DNA of 64,000 nucleotides, taken from Chryseobacterium sp. 39-10. GTDB taxonomy: Bacteria; Bacteroidota; Bacteroidia; Flavobacteriales; Weeksellaceae. The stretch lies in the NCBI GenBank assembly GCA_001898255.1, contig MKTK01000003.1, positions 55,685 to 119,684 on the forward strand. Reading direction: 5' to 3'. The notes beneath the pieces are model-generated. The model had not been told where the DNA came from and searched no databases. It worked only from the letters and a program-made list of their open reading frames with translations. This document shows, in pieces, positions 28,231 to 37,464 of the stretch (positions are counted from its first letter, which is position 1; each line of letters begins with the position of its first letter). A program made the position numbers and the translations under genes.

Positions 28231-29868
28231 TTACTTTGAATTTTTCCAGGCATCGAGGTACTCTTCCATGGTTTCGGAGAGTTTTTCACCAATGATTTTA
28301 TAATCTTCATCGTCCAAATTGGCAAGAGAAACCCGAACCGACCACTCCGGACCCGCAAATCCGCCACCGTTCAGTAAGACAACTGATGATTTTTCGGCCA
28401 ATCGGAAAACAACATCCACCGGCTCAAAATTCTTGGTAAGAAAATCGACAAAATCTTTGTCATAATGTTTCAGCGCCCATTCCTGAATGTCAATTTCGCA
28501 GTAATAAGCCGCCCTTTCCGGATCGGGCAAAACTGGTATTTTCATGCCTTCCCACAAAAGATTATACCGGCGGTTGATAAGCTCGTTGCAAACTTTCTTA
28601 TACTTATTATCGGTATCGGTTAATGCGAAAGAAGCAAAAAGCATCATTTGTATTTGCTGCGGAAGCGACAATCCGGCCGTGTGGTTCAGGGCTACCTGTC
28701 GGCTGTCGGCCACCATTCGGTCTATAAATTTCAGTTTTTCCGGATGCAAGGTAAGACTGGAATACAATTTTGCCAACCGTTCTTTTTCTTTTTCCGGAAT
28801 GGCAGAAAGCATTTTATCGTACACATTGTTTTTATGAAGGGCGATGGCTCCGAGACGCCAACCTGTGGCTCCGAAATACTTGGAGAAAGAATAAACGCAG
28901 ATGGTATTTTCCGGAAGTTCGTTCAGCAATGAGGTGAAACCTGGAACAAATGTGCCATACACATCGTCGGTAAGAATCATCAGATTCGGATTGAGGTTTT
29001 TTACCACTTTTATAAGATACTGAGTACTTTTTGGTGAAATTTCTACCGAAGTCGGATTACTTGGGTTGACTACAAAAAATGCTTTAATGGACTTATCTCC
29101 TAATTTATCCAGTTCCTCATCCGGATACTGAAAAGTGGAATTTCCGTTTTCATCTTTAGCAGAACCGTGAACAAATGTTACCTTAAACTGATATCTTTCC
29201 AATTCAGGAATTTCGAGATACGGCGTAAAAACAGGTACACCAAGGGCAATATGATCTCCTTTTTTCAAAAGGAAATTCTCCACAAGCGAATCGAAGATAT
29301 AGCACATGGCAGCGGTGCCGCCTTCTACTGCAAAAATATCGAACTGACCGTGCATTTTGGGATTCCCTCCACACATTTCCTGCACGAGATAATCGTGTAC
29401 AATAGGTTCTGTATGTTTTAGCATCCGTACAGGATCCGGATATTGATCTCCGATGATACCTTCTGCAAGTTCATGCGCCCATTCATCGGGATTGTAGTTG
29501 TGTTTTTCAATGCCGTAACGGTAGGTTTTCTGCAAAAGATCGATGCCGGGCTCCCCTTGATGTTTTTGAAGGAAATCTTCAAAACGCTGAGAAATTCCGT
29601 CCAATTTAGGAATTCCTGCCATGCCTTCCGGAAGGTCTATGGCACGGCGGCATTCTGCAAGGCCAAACTGACCCAATGCAAAGAAAGCTTCACGAGGCGT
29701 CGTCGCAATCCAGTTGGGATTTCCACGCCCTGCATTCAGCATGGTGCGAACCGATTTTTGGTGTTGGTCTGATGCTAATTTAATCAGGCTATCTTTCAAT
29801 TCAAAAGGACTCAATTGCTCCAGTTCTTGTTCTCTGTGGCGCGAAGTTTTTAATTTTGAAATATCCAT
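28231..29868 (-). CDS. aspD: aspartate 4-decarboxylase (PLP enzyme)
   Basis: 545 residues, longer than ordinary aspartate aminotransferases and typical of bifunctional aspartate beta-decarboxylases. The PLP lysine lies in SFSKYFGATGWRLG, and NPSNPTSVEIS binds the substrate. It converts aspartate to alanine and CO2, consuming a cytoplasmic proton. The aspartate:alanine antiporter gene lies 17 bp upstream in the same direction. This is the classic pairing that generates proton motive force. Confidence 0.93.
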   Translation of the reverse strand: MDISKLKTSRHREQELEQLSPFELKDSLIKLASDQHQKSVRTMLNAGRGNPNWIATTPREAFFALGQFGLAECRRAIDLPEGMAGIPKLDGISQRFEDFLQKHQGEPGIDLLQKTYRYGIEKHNYNPDEWAHELAEGIIGDQYPDPVRMLKHTEPIVHDYLVQEMCGGNPKMHGQFDIFAVEGGTAAMCYIFDSLVENFLLKKGDHIALGVPVFTPYLEIPELERYQFKVTFVHGSAKDENGNSTFQYPDEELDKLGDKSIKAFFVVNPSNPTSVEISPKSTQYLIKVVKNLNPNLMILTDDVYGTFVPGFTSLLNELPENTICVYSFSKYFGATGWRLGAIALHKNNVYDKMLSAIPEKEKERLAKLYSSLTLHPEKLKFIDRMVADSRQVALNHTAGLSLPQQIQMMLFASFALTDTDNKYKKVCNELINRRYNLLWEGMKIPVLPDPERAAYYCEIDIQEWALKHYDKDFVDFLTKNFEPVDVVFRLAEKSSVVLLNGGGFAGPEWSVRVSLANLDDEDYKIIGEKLSETMEEYLDAWKNSK

Positions 29869-29885
29869 AATACTATTTATTTAAT

Positions 29886-31589
29886 TTAACTCATCAATAA
29901 AACAATCACAACACCCCAAATAATCAGCAGTGTATTGCCAATCGCATAAGTGGTGGTGTAGGATAATGCGGGAACTTTACTTTTTAAGGAATCTTCTAAA
30001 GCGCCCAATGCAGCGGTGGTTGTTCTGGCACCTGCACAGGCACCAAGGGTAATGGCTGGAGGAAAGCGAAAAACATAACGACCCAGCAAAATGCCGATTA
30101 ACATGGGTACGAGACTGACAAATATCCCGGCAATGAAAAGACTGACTCCGGCGGTTTTAATTCCGGTAATGAAATCAGGTCCTGCGTTGATGCCCACAAT
30201 GGCGATAAATATGTTTAATCCAAGATTATTCATCAGCCAAACGGCAGGTTCCGGAATGGCTCCGAAAGTCGGGCGCAAAGATCTTGCCCATCCAAAAATA
30301 ATTCCCATAATTAATACGCCGCCACTAGCACTAAGACTGAGCGGAATATTGCCTGCACGAAAAGTTAATGTACCCAACAAACCTCCAAGGAAAATTCCCA
30401 ATCCCACATAAATAAGATCGGTGGCGTTGGTTGGTCTTTCGGGATAACCGAGGTAGCTTGCAAATTTATCAACATCGGTTTTACGACCTTCTATTTCAAG
30501 AACATCGCCGCGCTGTAATTGTACGTTTTTAAGCAGCGGAAGGGTCACTTTTCCACGGTGGATTTTACGAATAATTACCCCATGTCTTTCTTTATTAGAT
30601 TTGAGCTGACCCAAATTTTGCCCAACGGCTTGTTTATTGGCAACAATCACTTTTAGTTTTTCCACCTGAAAATCGAGCAGTTCTAAATCTGCCACTTCTT
30701 TCCCGATGGCGTTTTCATCGTTCAACAAAGTATCAATAGGGCCGTTCAGCACGAGACGATCACCCTGATGTACCAGCAAATCAGCCGTAACATCTGTGGC
30801 GATGCTTTTATCGGATGCAGAACGGATGCGTTCCACATACACTGGCCATCCCATTTTCAATAAAAGGTCTTCCACTTCTTGAACTTTGCGTGGCTGCTGA
30901 AAGAAAGTACTATCCGCTTCAATTACCCGAAAAGAAGTGCCGTCGTAGGCATATTCCATACTGTCATCACTTTCAGAAATGCTTCCACCTAAAGACGCTT
31001 CATAATCTTTGGTTTGCTGAATAATATCTTTACCCAATAATTTCGGACCTATAGAAGCTAAAAACCAAGCGGTTCCGGCAGTTCCGAAAATATACGTCAC
31101 TGCGTAAGCCACAGGAATCTGATTAATTAATTGTTGTTTTTGTGCATCTGCGATACTGAGCTGCCCAATCGTGTCGGAGGCCACGCCAATTACCGCAGAA
31201 ATGGTATTACCACCGGCAAGAAGTCCTGCGGCATTCCCGATATCAAAACCGGCAATAAGTGCGGCTACCCAGGAAACCAACAGACAAGCCAAACACACCA
31301 AAGTCGAAAATAAAATTTGAGGAAGACCTTCTTTTCGCAGACTCTGCACAAATTGAGGCCCCACACTGTAGCCCACCGCAAAAAGGAAAATGAGGAAAAA
31401 AGCAGATTTTACAGTTGGAGAAATGCTGATGCCTAACTGACCCACCAGTACACCGACCAGCAAAACGCCAGTAACACCACCCAGACTGAATCCTTTAATT
31501 TTGATTTGCCCCAAAAAGTAACCTACCGCAAGCGTAAGAAAAATCGCCAGTTCCGGTGCAGATTGCAGCGTTTTAATAATCCATTCCAT
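29886..31589 (-). CDS. aspT: aspartate:alanine antiporter
   Basis: 567 residues. An N-terminal block of about five TMs (1-160), two RCK_C/TrkA-C domains (about 200-370) and a second TM block (about 385-567) with the repeated GNTLLIIWG-like and AGARTTTAALGAL motifs match AspT/YidE transporters. It exchanges external aspartate for internal alanine; with the decarboxylase this yields a proton gradient. It is the first gene of the aspT-aspD-ansB run. No clear promoter could be picked in 31590-31816. Confidence 0.93.
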   Translation of the reverse strand: MEWIIKTLQSAPELAIFLTLAVGYFLGQIKIKGFSLGGVTGVLLVGVLVGQLGISISPTVKSAFFLIFLFAVGYSVGPQFVQSLRKEGLPQILFSTLVCLACLLVSWVAALIAGFDIGNAAGLLAGGNTISAVIGVASDTIGQLSIADAQKQQLINQIPVAYAVTYIFGTAGTAWFLASIGPKLLGKDIIQQTKDYEASLGGSISESDDSMEYAYDGTSFRVIEADSTFFQQPRKVQEVEDLLLKMGWPVYVERIRSASDKSIATDVTADLLVHQGDRLVLNGPIDTLLNDENAIGKEVADLELLDFQVEKLKVIVANKQAVGQNLGQLKSNKERHGVIIRKIHRGKVTLPLLKNVQLQRGDVLEIEGRKTDVDKFASYLGYPERPTNATDLIYVGLGIFLGGLLGTLTFRAGNIPLSLSASGGVLIMGIIFGWARSLRPTFGAIPEPAVWLMNNLGLNIFIAIVGINAGPDFITGIKTAGVSLFIAGIFVSLVPMLIGILLGRYVFRFPPAITLGACAGARTTTAALGALEDSLKSKVPALSYTTTYAIGNTLLIIWGVVIVLLMS

Positions 31590-31816
31590 AAGAAAATAAT
31601 TGGTTATAAATAGTTATGTCCATATCATAATGTCCAGCTAATACAAGCTCTTTTAAAGAACAGCGCTCATTGAGATTTCGTAAAGTTATGGAAAAAATAT
31701 GCCGCACCGCCTTTGTTTTAAGTGAGTTTTAACAAGTTTTCATAATTTTAATATCGTATTCGCCTCCAACGAATTGTCGTTGTTATCCGAATTTTTTCTT
31801 TTGATCAACATTGTTA

Positions 31817-32467
31817 TTATCCGTTTTTACGGAGGGTTTCCAAAAGATTTTTATCCATAATTCGGATGTGTTTTTCGTCTTCTTCAATAATACCTTCGGC
31901 AATAAAGGAGCGCACCACTTTGGTAATATTTTCCCGAGAATATCCCAAAAGACTTCCTATTTCTTTACGCGTCAGTTCCGGCGAATTTTCCTGGTCGTAC
32001 TGCAGTAAAAAAGCAGCAAATGCACCGTTAAGGTTTTTGGCCCGATAATCCAAAAGCGAGGAGATCAGTTTCTTATTCAGCGTACTGTTTTTACGGTAAA
32101 CAGAACCGAGAAACAACGAATTGGAAGACACAAAATTCCTCAAAATATGCGCATTAATCTGCACGATACGGCTCCCTTTTGATGCATAAGCCGAATAGTA
32201 CACCGGTTCATCATTAAAAATATAATCCAGCCCCAGAATATTTCCTTTTTCAAGGATGAAAAACAAGTCGCGATCATCTTTTTTCAGTTTGAGGCAACCT
32301 TCTTCTATATAATAAACGAATGAAGAAAAACTTCCGCTTTTAAAAAGCATCCCTTCGGCGTCGAAGTCGAGAATGGCAGAATTGCTTCTGAGAATTTCTT
32401 TTTCTCTAATAATGAGTTGATCGAAGATTTCATTTTGCAGAAAATCCAGGTTTTTCATAAAAGACAT
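31817..32467 (-). CDS. Crp/Fnr-family transcription regulator
   Basis: 216 residues: an N-terminal cyclic-nucleotide-binding-like beta-roll (about 20-140) and a C-terminal winged helix with recognition segment RKEIGSLLGYSRENITKVVRSF. No Fnr-type N-terminal cysteine cluster is present, so the signal is probably not an iron-sulfur cluster. It sits between the aspartate/alanine genes and the divergent Dcu-porin-aspartase genes. The gap to the latter holds a perfect Crp-type palindrome. Control of both flanks is inferred. Confidence 0.9.
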   Translation of the reverse strand: MSFMKNLDFLQNEIFDQLIIREKEILRSNSAILDFDAEGMLFKSGSFSSFVYYIEEGCLKLKKDDRDLFFILEKGNILGLDYIFNDEPVYYSAYASKGSRIVQINAHILRNFVSSNSLFLGSVYRKNSTLNKKLISSLLDYRAKNLNGAFAAFLLQYDQENSPELTRKEIGSLLGYSRENITKVVRSFIAEGIIEEDEKHIRIMDKNLLETLRKNG

Positions 32468-32479
32468 TGGTTATCCAGA

Positions 32480-32495
32480 TGTGATAAATTTCACA
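32480..32495. promoter_or_regulatory. perfect Crp-type palindrome
   Basis: TGTGATAAATTTCACA fits TGTGA-N6-TCACA exactly. It lies 13 bp from the regulator's start codon and about 100 bp upstream of the predicted Dcu transcription start. A further TGTGA half-site lies at 32502-32506. Confidence 0.65.
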
Positions 32496-32547
32496 CCACC
32501 GTGTGATTACTTACAAATATACATGCAATTTATATCACCATCATTTT

Positions 32548-32579
32548 TTTGACCGCTATTTAGAGTGTGTCTAACTTTG
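32548..32579 (+). promoter_or_regulatory. promoter of the Dcu-porin-aspA operon
   Basis: TTTG (32548-32551), 20 nt, then TAACTTTG (32572-32579), a perfect Bacteroidetes promoter 19 bp before the preferred ATG at 32598. Confidence 0.65.
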
Positions 32580-32597
32580 TACTATAAAATTCAAAAG

Positions 32598-33932
32598 ATG
32601 GATACCTTAATTATTATACAGCTTATTATTGTACTTGCCCTTATCTTCATTGGAGCCAGAGTGGGAGGTATCGGACTGGGAATTTTCGGGATGATTGGCG
32701 TAGGTATCTTGGTTTTCGGTTTTGGTTTAAAACCTGGAAATGCCCCTATTGATGTGATGCTGATGATTATCTCCGTGATTACCGCTGCGGCAGCACTGCA
32801 GGCAGCAGGCGGGCTGGATTACATGGTGAGAATTGCAGAGCGTATTCTTAAACGAAATCCACAAAATATTACGTACCTCGGACCATTGGTGTGCTACTTT
32901 TTTACCTTTCTTTCCGGAACCGGGCATATTGCTTATTCGCTTTTGCCGATTATCTCCGAGATTGCCACACAAAGTAAAGTACGACCAGAGCGTCCGCTTA
33001 GTATTTCTGTTATCGCATCACAACAAGCCATAACCGCAAGTCCTATTTCGGCCGCCACCGCAGCATTATTGAGTGTTGATTTGCTTGGCAGCCACGGAAT
33101 ACAATTAAGTGACATCCTGATGGTTTGCGTACCGGCAACCATTGTCGGTGTTCTGGTAGCGGCGTTTGTAGTGAGTTTTATTGGGGTTGAACTGAAAGAT
33201 GACCCGGAATATCAGCGTCGTGTAAAAGAAGGCCTTATTGAGCTGAAGGAAAACAAAGAAATTACAAAAGGTAAACATGAAACCCGCAGACAAATGTGGT
33301 CCGTTATTGTTTTTCTTTTGGGTGTTTTTATGATTGTTCTTTTCGGTTCCATTCCATCACTTCGTCCGGTATTTGTTTCCAATGGCGTGAGCAGTGTTTT
33401 GGGAATGCCGGATATTATTGAAATTATAATGATGAGCATTGCGGGTATCATTCTTCTGATCAGCAAAGCCAATGTTGAAAAGGCGGTAAAAGGAAGCATC
33501 TTCGGAGCAGGTATGCAGGCCGTTATTGCGATCTTTGGTATTGCTTGGATGGGCGACACGTTCTTTAATGGTAACATTGAGTTTTTCAAACATTCCATTG
33601 AAGGCATTGTACGAAGCTATCCGTTCCTTTTTGCGGTCGCCTTATTTGTGATGTCTATTTTACTCTTTAGCCAAGCTGCAACAGTTCGTACTTTGTATCC
33701 ACTTGGGCTTGCTTTGGGCATTCCCCCATTTGCACTTATCGCCATGTTTCCAGCCGTGAACGGATATTTTTTCATTCCGAATTATCCTACGGTGGTGGCC
33801 GCGATTAATTTCGACCGAACCGGCAGCACCCGAATCGGAAAATATGTTCTGAATCACTCCTTTCAGATTCCGGGATTTGTGGCGACAATTGTTGCAGTGA
33901 GTGTCGGATATCTTATCATTTCCTTTTTATGA
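32598..33932 (+). CDS. dcuB: anaerobic C4-dicarboxylate transporter (Dcu family)
   Basis: About 444 residues of multi-spanning membrane protein. The opening TM (LIIIQLIIVLALIFIGARVGGIGLGIFG is one hydrophobic stretch) and the motif GTGHIAYSLLP are typical of DcuA/DcuB antiporters, which exchange aspartate or fumarate for succinate. The ATG at 32598 is preferred to an upstream in-frame start at 32565, which would lie within the promoter. It overlaps the porin gene by 4 bp. DcuA and DcuB cannot be told apart here. Confidence 0.9.
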   Translation: MDTLIIIQLIIVLALIFIGARVGGIGLGIFGMIGVGILVFGFGLKPGNAPIDVMLMIISVITAAAALQAAGGLDYMVRIAERILKRNPQNITYLGPLVCYFFTFLSGTGHIAYSLLPIISEIATQSKVRPERPLSISVIASQQAITASPISAATAALLSVDLLGSHGIQLSDILMVCVPATIVGVLVAAFVVSFIGVELKDDPEYQRRVKEGLIELKENKEITKGKHETRRQMWSVIVFLLGVFMIVLFGSIPSLRPVFVSNGVSSVLGMPDIIEIIMMSIAGIILLISKANVEKAVKGSIFGAGMQAVIAIFGIAWMGDTFFNGNIEFFKHSIEGIVRSYPFLFAVALFVMSILLFSQAATVRTLYPLGLALGIPPFALIAMFPAVNGYFFIPNYPTVVAAINFDRTGSTRIGKYVLNHSFQIPGFVATIVAVSVGYLIISFL

Positions 33933-35125
33933 AAAATTTTTATACAATGATCTTAATAAAAAAAATATTCTCAACAGCAGGTCTTTTATCCGCATTTTTA
34001 CTGAGCGCACAGGTAACAAACGCCGCTGATGATTCGGAACACCATCAACTTCTGGATCGGGTGAACAATCTTGAAAGACAAAATGGTAAATTCAATTTCT
34101 ATTTTAATTACCAAGGAAGTTTTGATGGCTACACCGATCAGCAGAAAGACTTTAATGCCAATTTTAAATCTCATCAATTGCGTTTGGAGGTAAAAGGAGA
34201 TTTAACCGATAAATTGTTCTATCGTTTTCGTCATCGTCTGAATAAAGGGACAGCAGCGCAAAGTCTCGACAATCTTGCCAAGGCGACCGATATGTTGTAT
34301 GTGGGCTATCACCTCAACGACAAATCCACCTTTATCTTAGGAAAGCAATGCCAAGCATGGGGCGGTTTCGAGTTTGATCTGAATCCGATTGACATTTACG
34401 AATACTCGGATATGATTGAAAATATGGATAATTTCATGATGGGTGCCACTTATCAATATGCACCCGTTAAAAACCAAGAGTTCGTATTGCAGGTTACCAA
34501 TGCTTCCAATAACAAATTTGCAGATGAATACGGAGATATGAGCGCGCAAGGCATTAAAGAAACGAAAAGTCCGCTCACCTATATTTTCAACTGGAACGGC
34601 AGCATGTTCAATAACAAATGGCAAACCCGATGGTCTTACGGTGTACAGACGCTTGCGGACCAAAAATATTCGCAAATGCTGGTGATTGGGAACAAACTTA
34701 ACCTTACCAAGTTTCAGGCAGCATTCGATTACATGAAAGCCAACGATCAACTCGACCGACTTAAAATTGCCTCTACAGACGGTGCTGCTTATTTATCCGA
34801 CCATGGATTAAAATATTTTGAAGATGTAGATTATAATACCTTCATCTTGAAAACAGAATATCAACCGGCAGAAAAATGGAATGTATTTTTGAAAGGAATG
34901 TACGAAACCGCAAGCGTGAAAAACGTACCTGAATATAAAAACTACAGAACCTCTTATGGCTATTTCGCCGGAACCGAATTTGCCCCGTTTAGCGATCAGG
35001 ATCTGAAAATATTTTTAGTTTATGTGGGACGAAGCTATAATTTCTCTGATAAACTCGCGAATTTAAAAGATTACAGTACCAATCGGGTAAGTTTGGGTAT
35101 CATCTACCGTATCAAAGCATTTTAA
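33929..35125 (+). CDS. outer-membrane porin of the dicarboxylate operon
   Basis: 398 residues with a signal peptide (cleavage near TNAAD), a short coiled segment ([11 protein letters not shown]), then a beta-barrel of alternating strands. ATG 33929 overlaps the dcu stop; an in-frame ATG at 33947 would give a neater signal peptide. The neighbours suggest it admits aspartate, fumarate or succinate across the outer membrane. That specificity is inferred only from position. Confidence 0.8.
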   Translation: MKNFYTMILIKKIFSTAGLLSAFLLSAQVTNAADDSEHHQLLDRVNNLERQNGKFNFYFNYQGSFDGYTDQQKDFNANFKSHQLRLEVKGDLTDKLFYRFRHRLNKGTAAQSLDNLAKATDMLYVGYHLNDKSTFILGKQCQAWGGFEFDLNPIDIYEYSDMIENMDNFMMGATYQYAPVKNQEFVLQVTNASNNKFADEYGDMSAQGIKETKSPLTYIFNWNGSMFNNKWQTRWSYGVQTLADQKYSQMLVIGNKLNLTKFQAAFDYMKANDQLDRLKIASTDGAAYLSDHGLKYFEDVDYNTFILKTEYQPAEKWNVFLKGMYETASVKNVPEYKNYRTSYGYFAGTEFAPFSDQDLKIFLVYVGRSYNFSDKLANLKDYSTNRVSLGIIYRIKAF

Positions 35126-35148
35126 TTATAACAAATATCAATATCATC

Positions 35149-36555
35149 ATGAAAAATTACAGAATAGAATCCGACCTCTTGGGTGAAATTCAGGTACCAA
35201 AAGACGCGTATTATGGAGTGCAAACTCAACGTGCGATCGACAATTTCCATATTTCAGGAAGCAAAATGAGCGATTTTCCGGATTTTGTGAATGCGATTGC
35301 CTACGTAAAATTGGCAGCCGTGCAAACCAACAATCAATTAGGACTCATCAATGATGAGCTTACCAAAGCGATTTCTGAAGCATGCCAGGAAATTATCGAC
35401 GGTAAATTACATGAATGTTTCCCCGTAGATATGATTCAGGGTGGCGCAGGAACTTCGGTGAATATGAACGCCAACGAAGTGATCGCCAACCGCGCACTTG
35501 AAATATTGGGCCATCAAAAAGGTGAATATCAATTTTGCTCACCAAACGATCATGTGAATCTTTCACAATCCACCAACGACGCGTATCCAACTACCGTACG
35601 TTTGGCTTTAATTCACATGAACGAGAAAATTATCGTTAGTCTGAAAAAACTCATCGCTTCTTTCCGAGCTAAAGGAAAAGAGTTTGCGGATGTTATTAAA
35701 ATGGGACGTACTCAGCTTCAGGATGCCGTTCCGATGACTTTAGGTCAGGAATTTGAAGCATTTGCGGCAACATTGGACGAAGAAGTATTGCGTTTGAATA
35801 ACAATGCGAACCTTTTCCTTGAAATCAATATGGGAGGAACTGCCATTGGTACCGGATTGAATGCGCATCCAAAATATGCCCATCTTTGTGCTGAAAATTT
35901 AAGCAAAGTGACCGGACTTTCTTTTGTCTCTGCTCCCAACTTGGTAGAAGCCACTCCGGATACCGGTTCTTATGTAATTTATTCTTCTGCTCTAAAAAGA
36001 ATGGCCGTAAAACTTTCCAAAATTTGTAACGACCTTCGTTTGCTTTCATCCGGACCAAGAGCAGGTTTGCACGAAATCAACCTTCCTGCCATGCAACCGG
36101 GATCTTCCATTATGCCAGGAAAAGTAAATCCTGTTATTCCGGAAGTCGTGAATCAGGTATGTTTTAAAGTAATCGGAAACGACCTTACCGTAACCTTTGC
36201 CGCAGAAGCCGGACAATTACAGTTAAACGTAATGGAACCTGTCCTTGGACAAGCCATTGTAGAAAATATTACCTTTTTACAACGTGCAATGGATACTTTA
36301 AAGGAGAAATGCATCGATGGCATCACCGCCAACAAAGAAGTTTGTCTGAATATGGTGAAAAATAGCATCGGTATTGTAACTGCTTTAAATCCGTACATCG
36401 GTTATAAAAACAGTACGAAAGTGGCGAAAGAAGCTCTTGCAACCGGTAAATCAGTTTATGATATTGTGTTGGAACAAAAACTTCTCACCCAAGAAAAGCT
36501 GGACGCAATTTTAGATCCCGCAGCCATGCTTGATCCGCATACGTTGATTAAATAG
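35149..36555 (+). CDS. aspA: aspartate ammonia-lyase
   Basis: 468 residues, the standard length. The fumarase/aspartase signature [11 protein letters not shown], the Asp-binding [10 protein letters not shown] and the [10 protein letters not shown] motif are intact. It deaminates aspartate to fumarate, which can serve as a respiratory electron acceptor with exchange through the Dcu protein. Third gene of the operon, ended by a strong hairpin. Confidence 0.96.
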   Translation: MKNYRIESDLLGEIQVPKDAYYGVQTQRAIDNFHISGSKMSDFPDFVNAIAYVKLAAVQTNNQLGLINDELTKAISEACQEIIDGKLHECFPVDMIQGGAGTSVNMNANEVIANRALEILGHQKGEYQFCSPNDHVNLSQSTNDAYPTTVRLALIHMNEKIIVSLKKLIASFRAKGKEFADVIKMGRTQLQDAVPMTLGQEFEAFAATLDEEVLRLNNNANLFLEINMGGTAIGTGLNAHPKYAHLCAENLSKVTGLSFVSAPNLVEATPDTGSYVIYSSALKRMAVKLSKICNDLRLLSSGPRAGLHEINLPAMQPGSSIMPGKVNPVIPEVVNQVCFKVIGNDLTVTFAAEAGQLQLNVMEPVLGQAIVENITFLQRAMDTLKEKCIDGITANKEVCLNMVKNSIGIVTALNPYIGYKNSTKVAKEALATGKSVYDIVLEQKLLTQEKLDAILDPAAMLDPHTLIK

Positions 36556-36577
36556 CAATGATCGCCATACACCTATG

Positions 36578-36605
36578 AAAGCGCCTTTTCAATAAAAGGC
36601 GCTTT
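36578..36605 (+). terminator. strong terminator after aspA
   Basis: A perfect 12-bp stem (AAAGCGCCTTTT/AAAAGGCGCTTT) with loop CAAT runs into a T stretch, 22 bp after the stop. Confidence 0.9.
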
Positions 36606-36793
36606 TTTTGGTCCACATACAAAAGTCTTTCAAGTGAAGGAAAAGCATACCGCTTGCAAGTCAATTTAACGCCAGTGTATTATGTTGCGCTATGATGATC
36701 TTCGCTGAATATAGATCAATTGAACACATCATTACGAGCTAACAAGCATTCTGTCATCTGCTCAATAAGTAATCGCACCGTGAAAAAACAAAA

Positions 36794-36818
36794 AAGGTTG
36801 TCCATTACAGACAACCTT
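36794..36818. terminator. hairpin beside the left att-like repeat
   Basis: AAGGTTGTC/GACAACCTT (9 bp, loop CATTACA) lies 5 bp left of the 18-bp att-like core. On the minus strand it would follow a tRNA 3' end and be followed by a T run, as expected for a tRNA terminator. Confidence 0.65.
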
Positions 36819-36822
36819 ACTT

Positions 36823-36840
36823 TTTGCGATCCGGACGGGA
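36823..36840 (-). other. att-like core, left copy (tRNA 3' end)
   Basis: TTTGCGATCCGGACGGGA is repeated exactly at 52609-52626. Read on the minus strand it gives the last T-loop base, T-stem CCCGT, an acceptor-like CCGGATC and a discriminator G, i.e. the 3' end of an Asp-type tRNA with no tRNA body attached. The gap 36606-37078 otherwise has only a frame scrap ending near 36980. Confidence 0.55.
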
Positions 36841-37078
36841 ATCATTAAATATTCGACTAACCTCTATTCATAGTCTTTAACAAAGCTTGATTTTCTGAAG
36901 ACTGCTCCCCCCCTATGTGTAGCATCTTTTAGTACTCAAATTTAATAAAATCCAATTACTCAAAAAAGCAATAGTTAGGTTAGTCTTTGATAATTTCCAT
37001 AACTATTTCTTCAAAAATTCCGGCATGAATAAAAAATTCCGAAACTGTTTAGAATTGGTGCTCTTTCTCGCTCAATTC

Positions 37079-37387
37079 CTACATAATTCTGCGGATCTTG
37101 GTTAGGGGAGCATTAATTAAATGTGCCGTATTGGGTTTTATTCTGTCTAATTCGTTATGGTAAATCATACTAGAAAGAAAATGCGACTTCCGGTTTTTAA
37201 AGGAATCTATCTCTTCCGATTCGCTTTTGAATTTATATTTCATCGTAAAATTTTTCAGTTTACGCATAGCATTCCGGCTTTCCTGTAAGGGTAGTTCTGC
37301 AAGTTTTATCATTTCTTCGTTTTCCAGACGGATAAAATGCAGACGGCTGTCTAATTCTGATTCTAATTTCTGGATGAAATTCTTCAT
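37079..37387 (-). pseudogene. RteC N-terminal fragment
   Basis: About 102 residues starting MKNFIQKLESEL (the frame is open to 37429). The helical N-terminus and the segment KYKFKSESEEIDSFKNRKS, followed by an IYHNEL segment, match RteC, the regulator of Bacteroidetes conjugative transposons, from my memory of the family. Full RteC is about 270-290 residues, so this is roughly the first third. It ends at 37079 with unrelated residues, which suggests truncation. It supports the reading of the 36.8-52.6 kb segment as a decayed mobile element. Confidence 0.65.
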
Positions 37388-37464
37388 TAGTTTGTGAAAT
37401 CGGGTTTTTAGAAAAAATAATCCCTTCATAAAAAAAAATTAAAGGATTATTCCACTGACAATAT

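Noticed and set aside
36960..37060. Minus-strand scrap ending near 36980 as a mobilisation protein remnant
   Set aside because: About 20 readable codons only, with a stop just upstream; too little to name.
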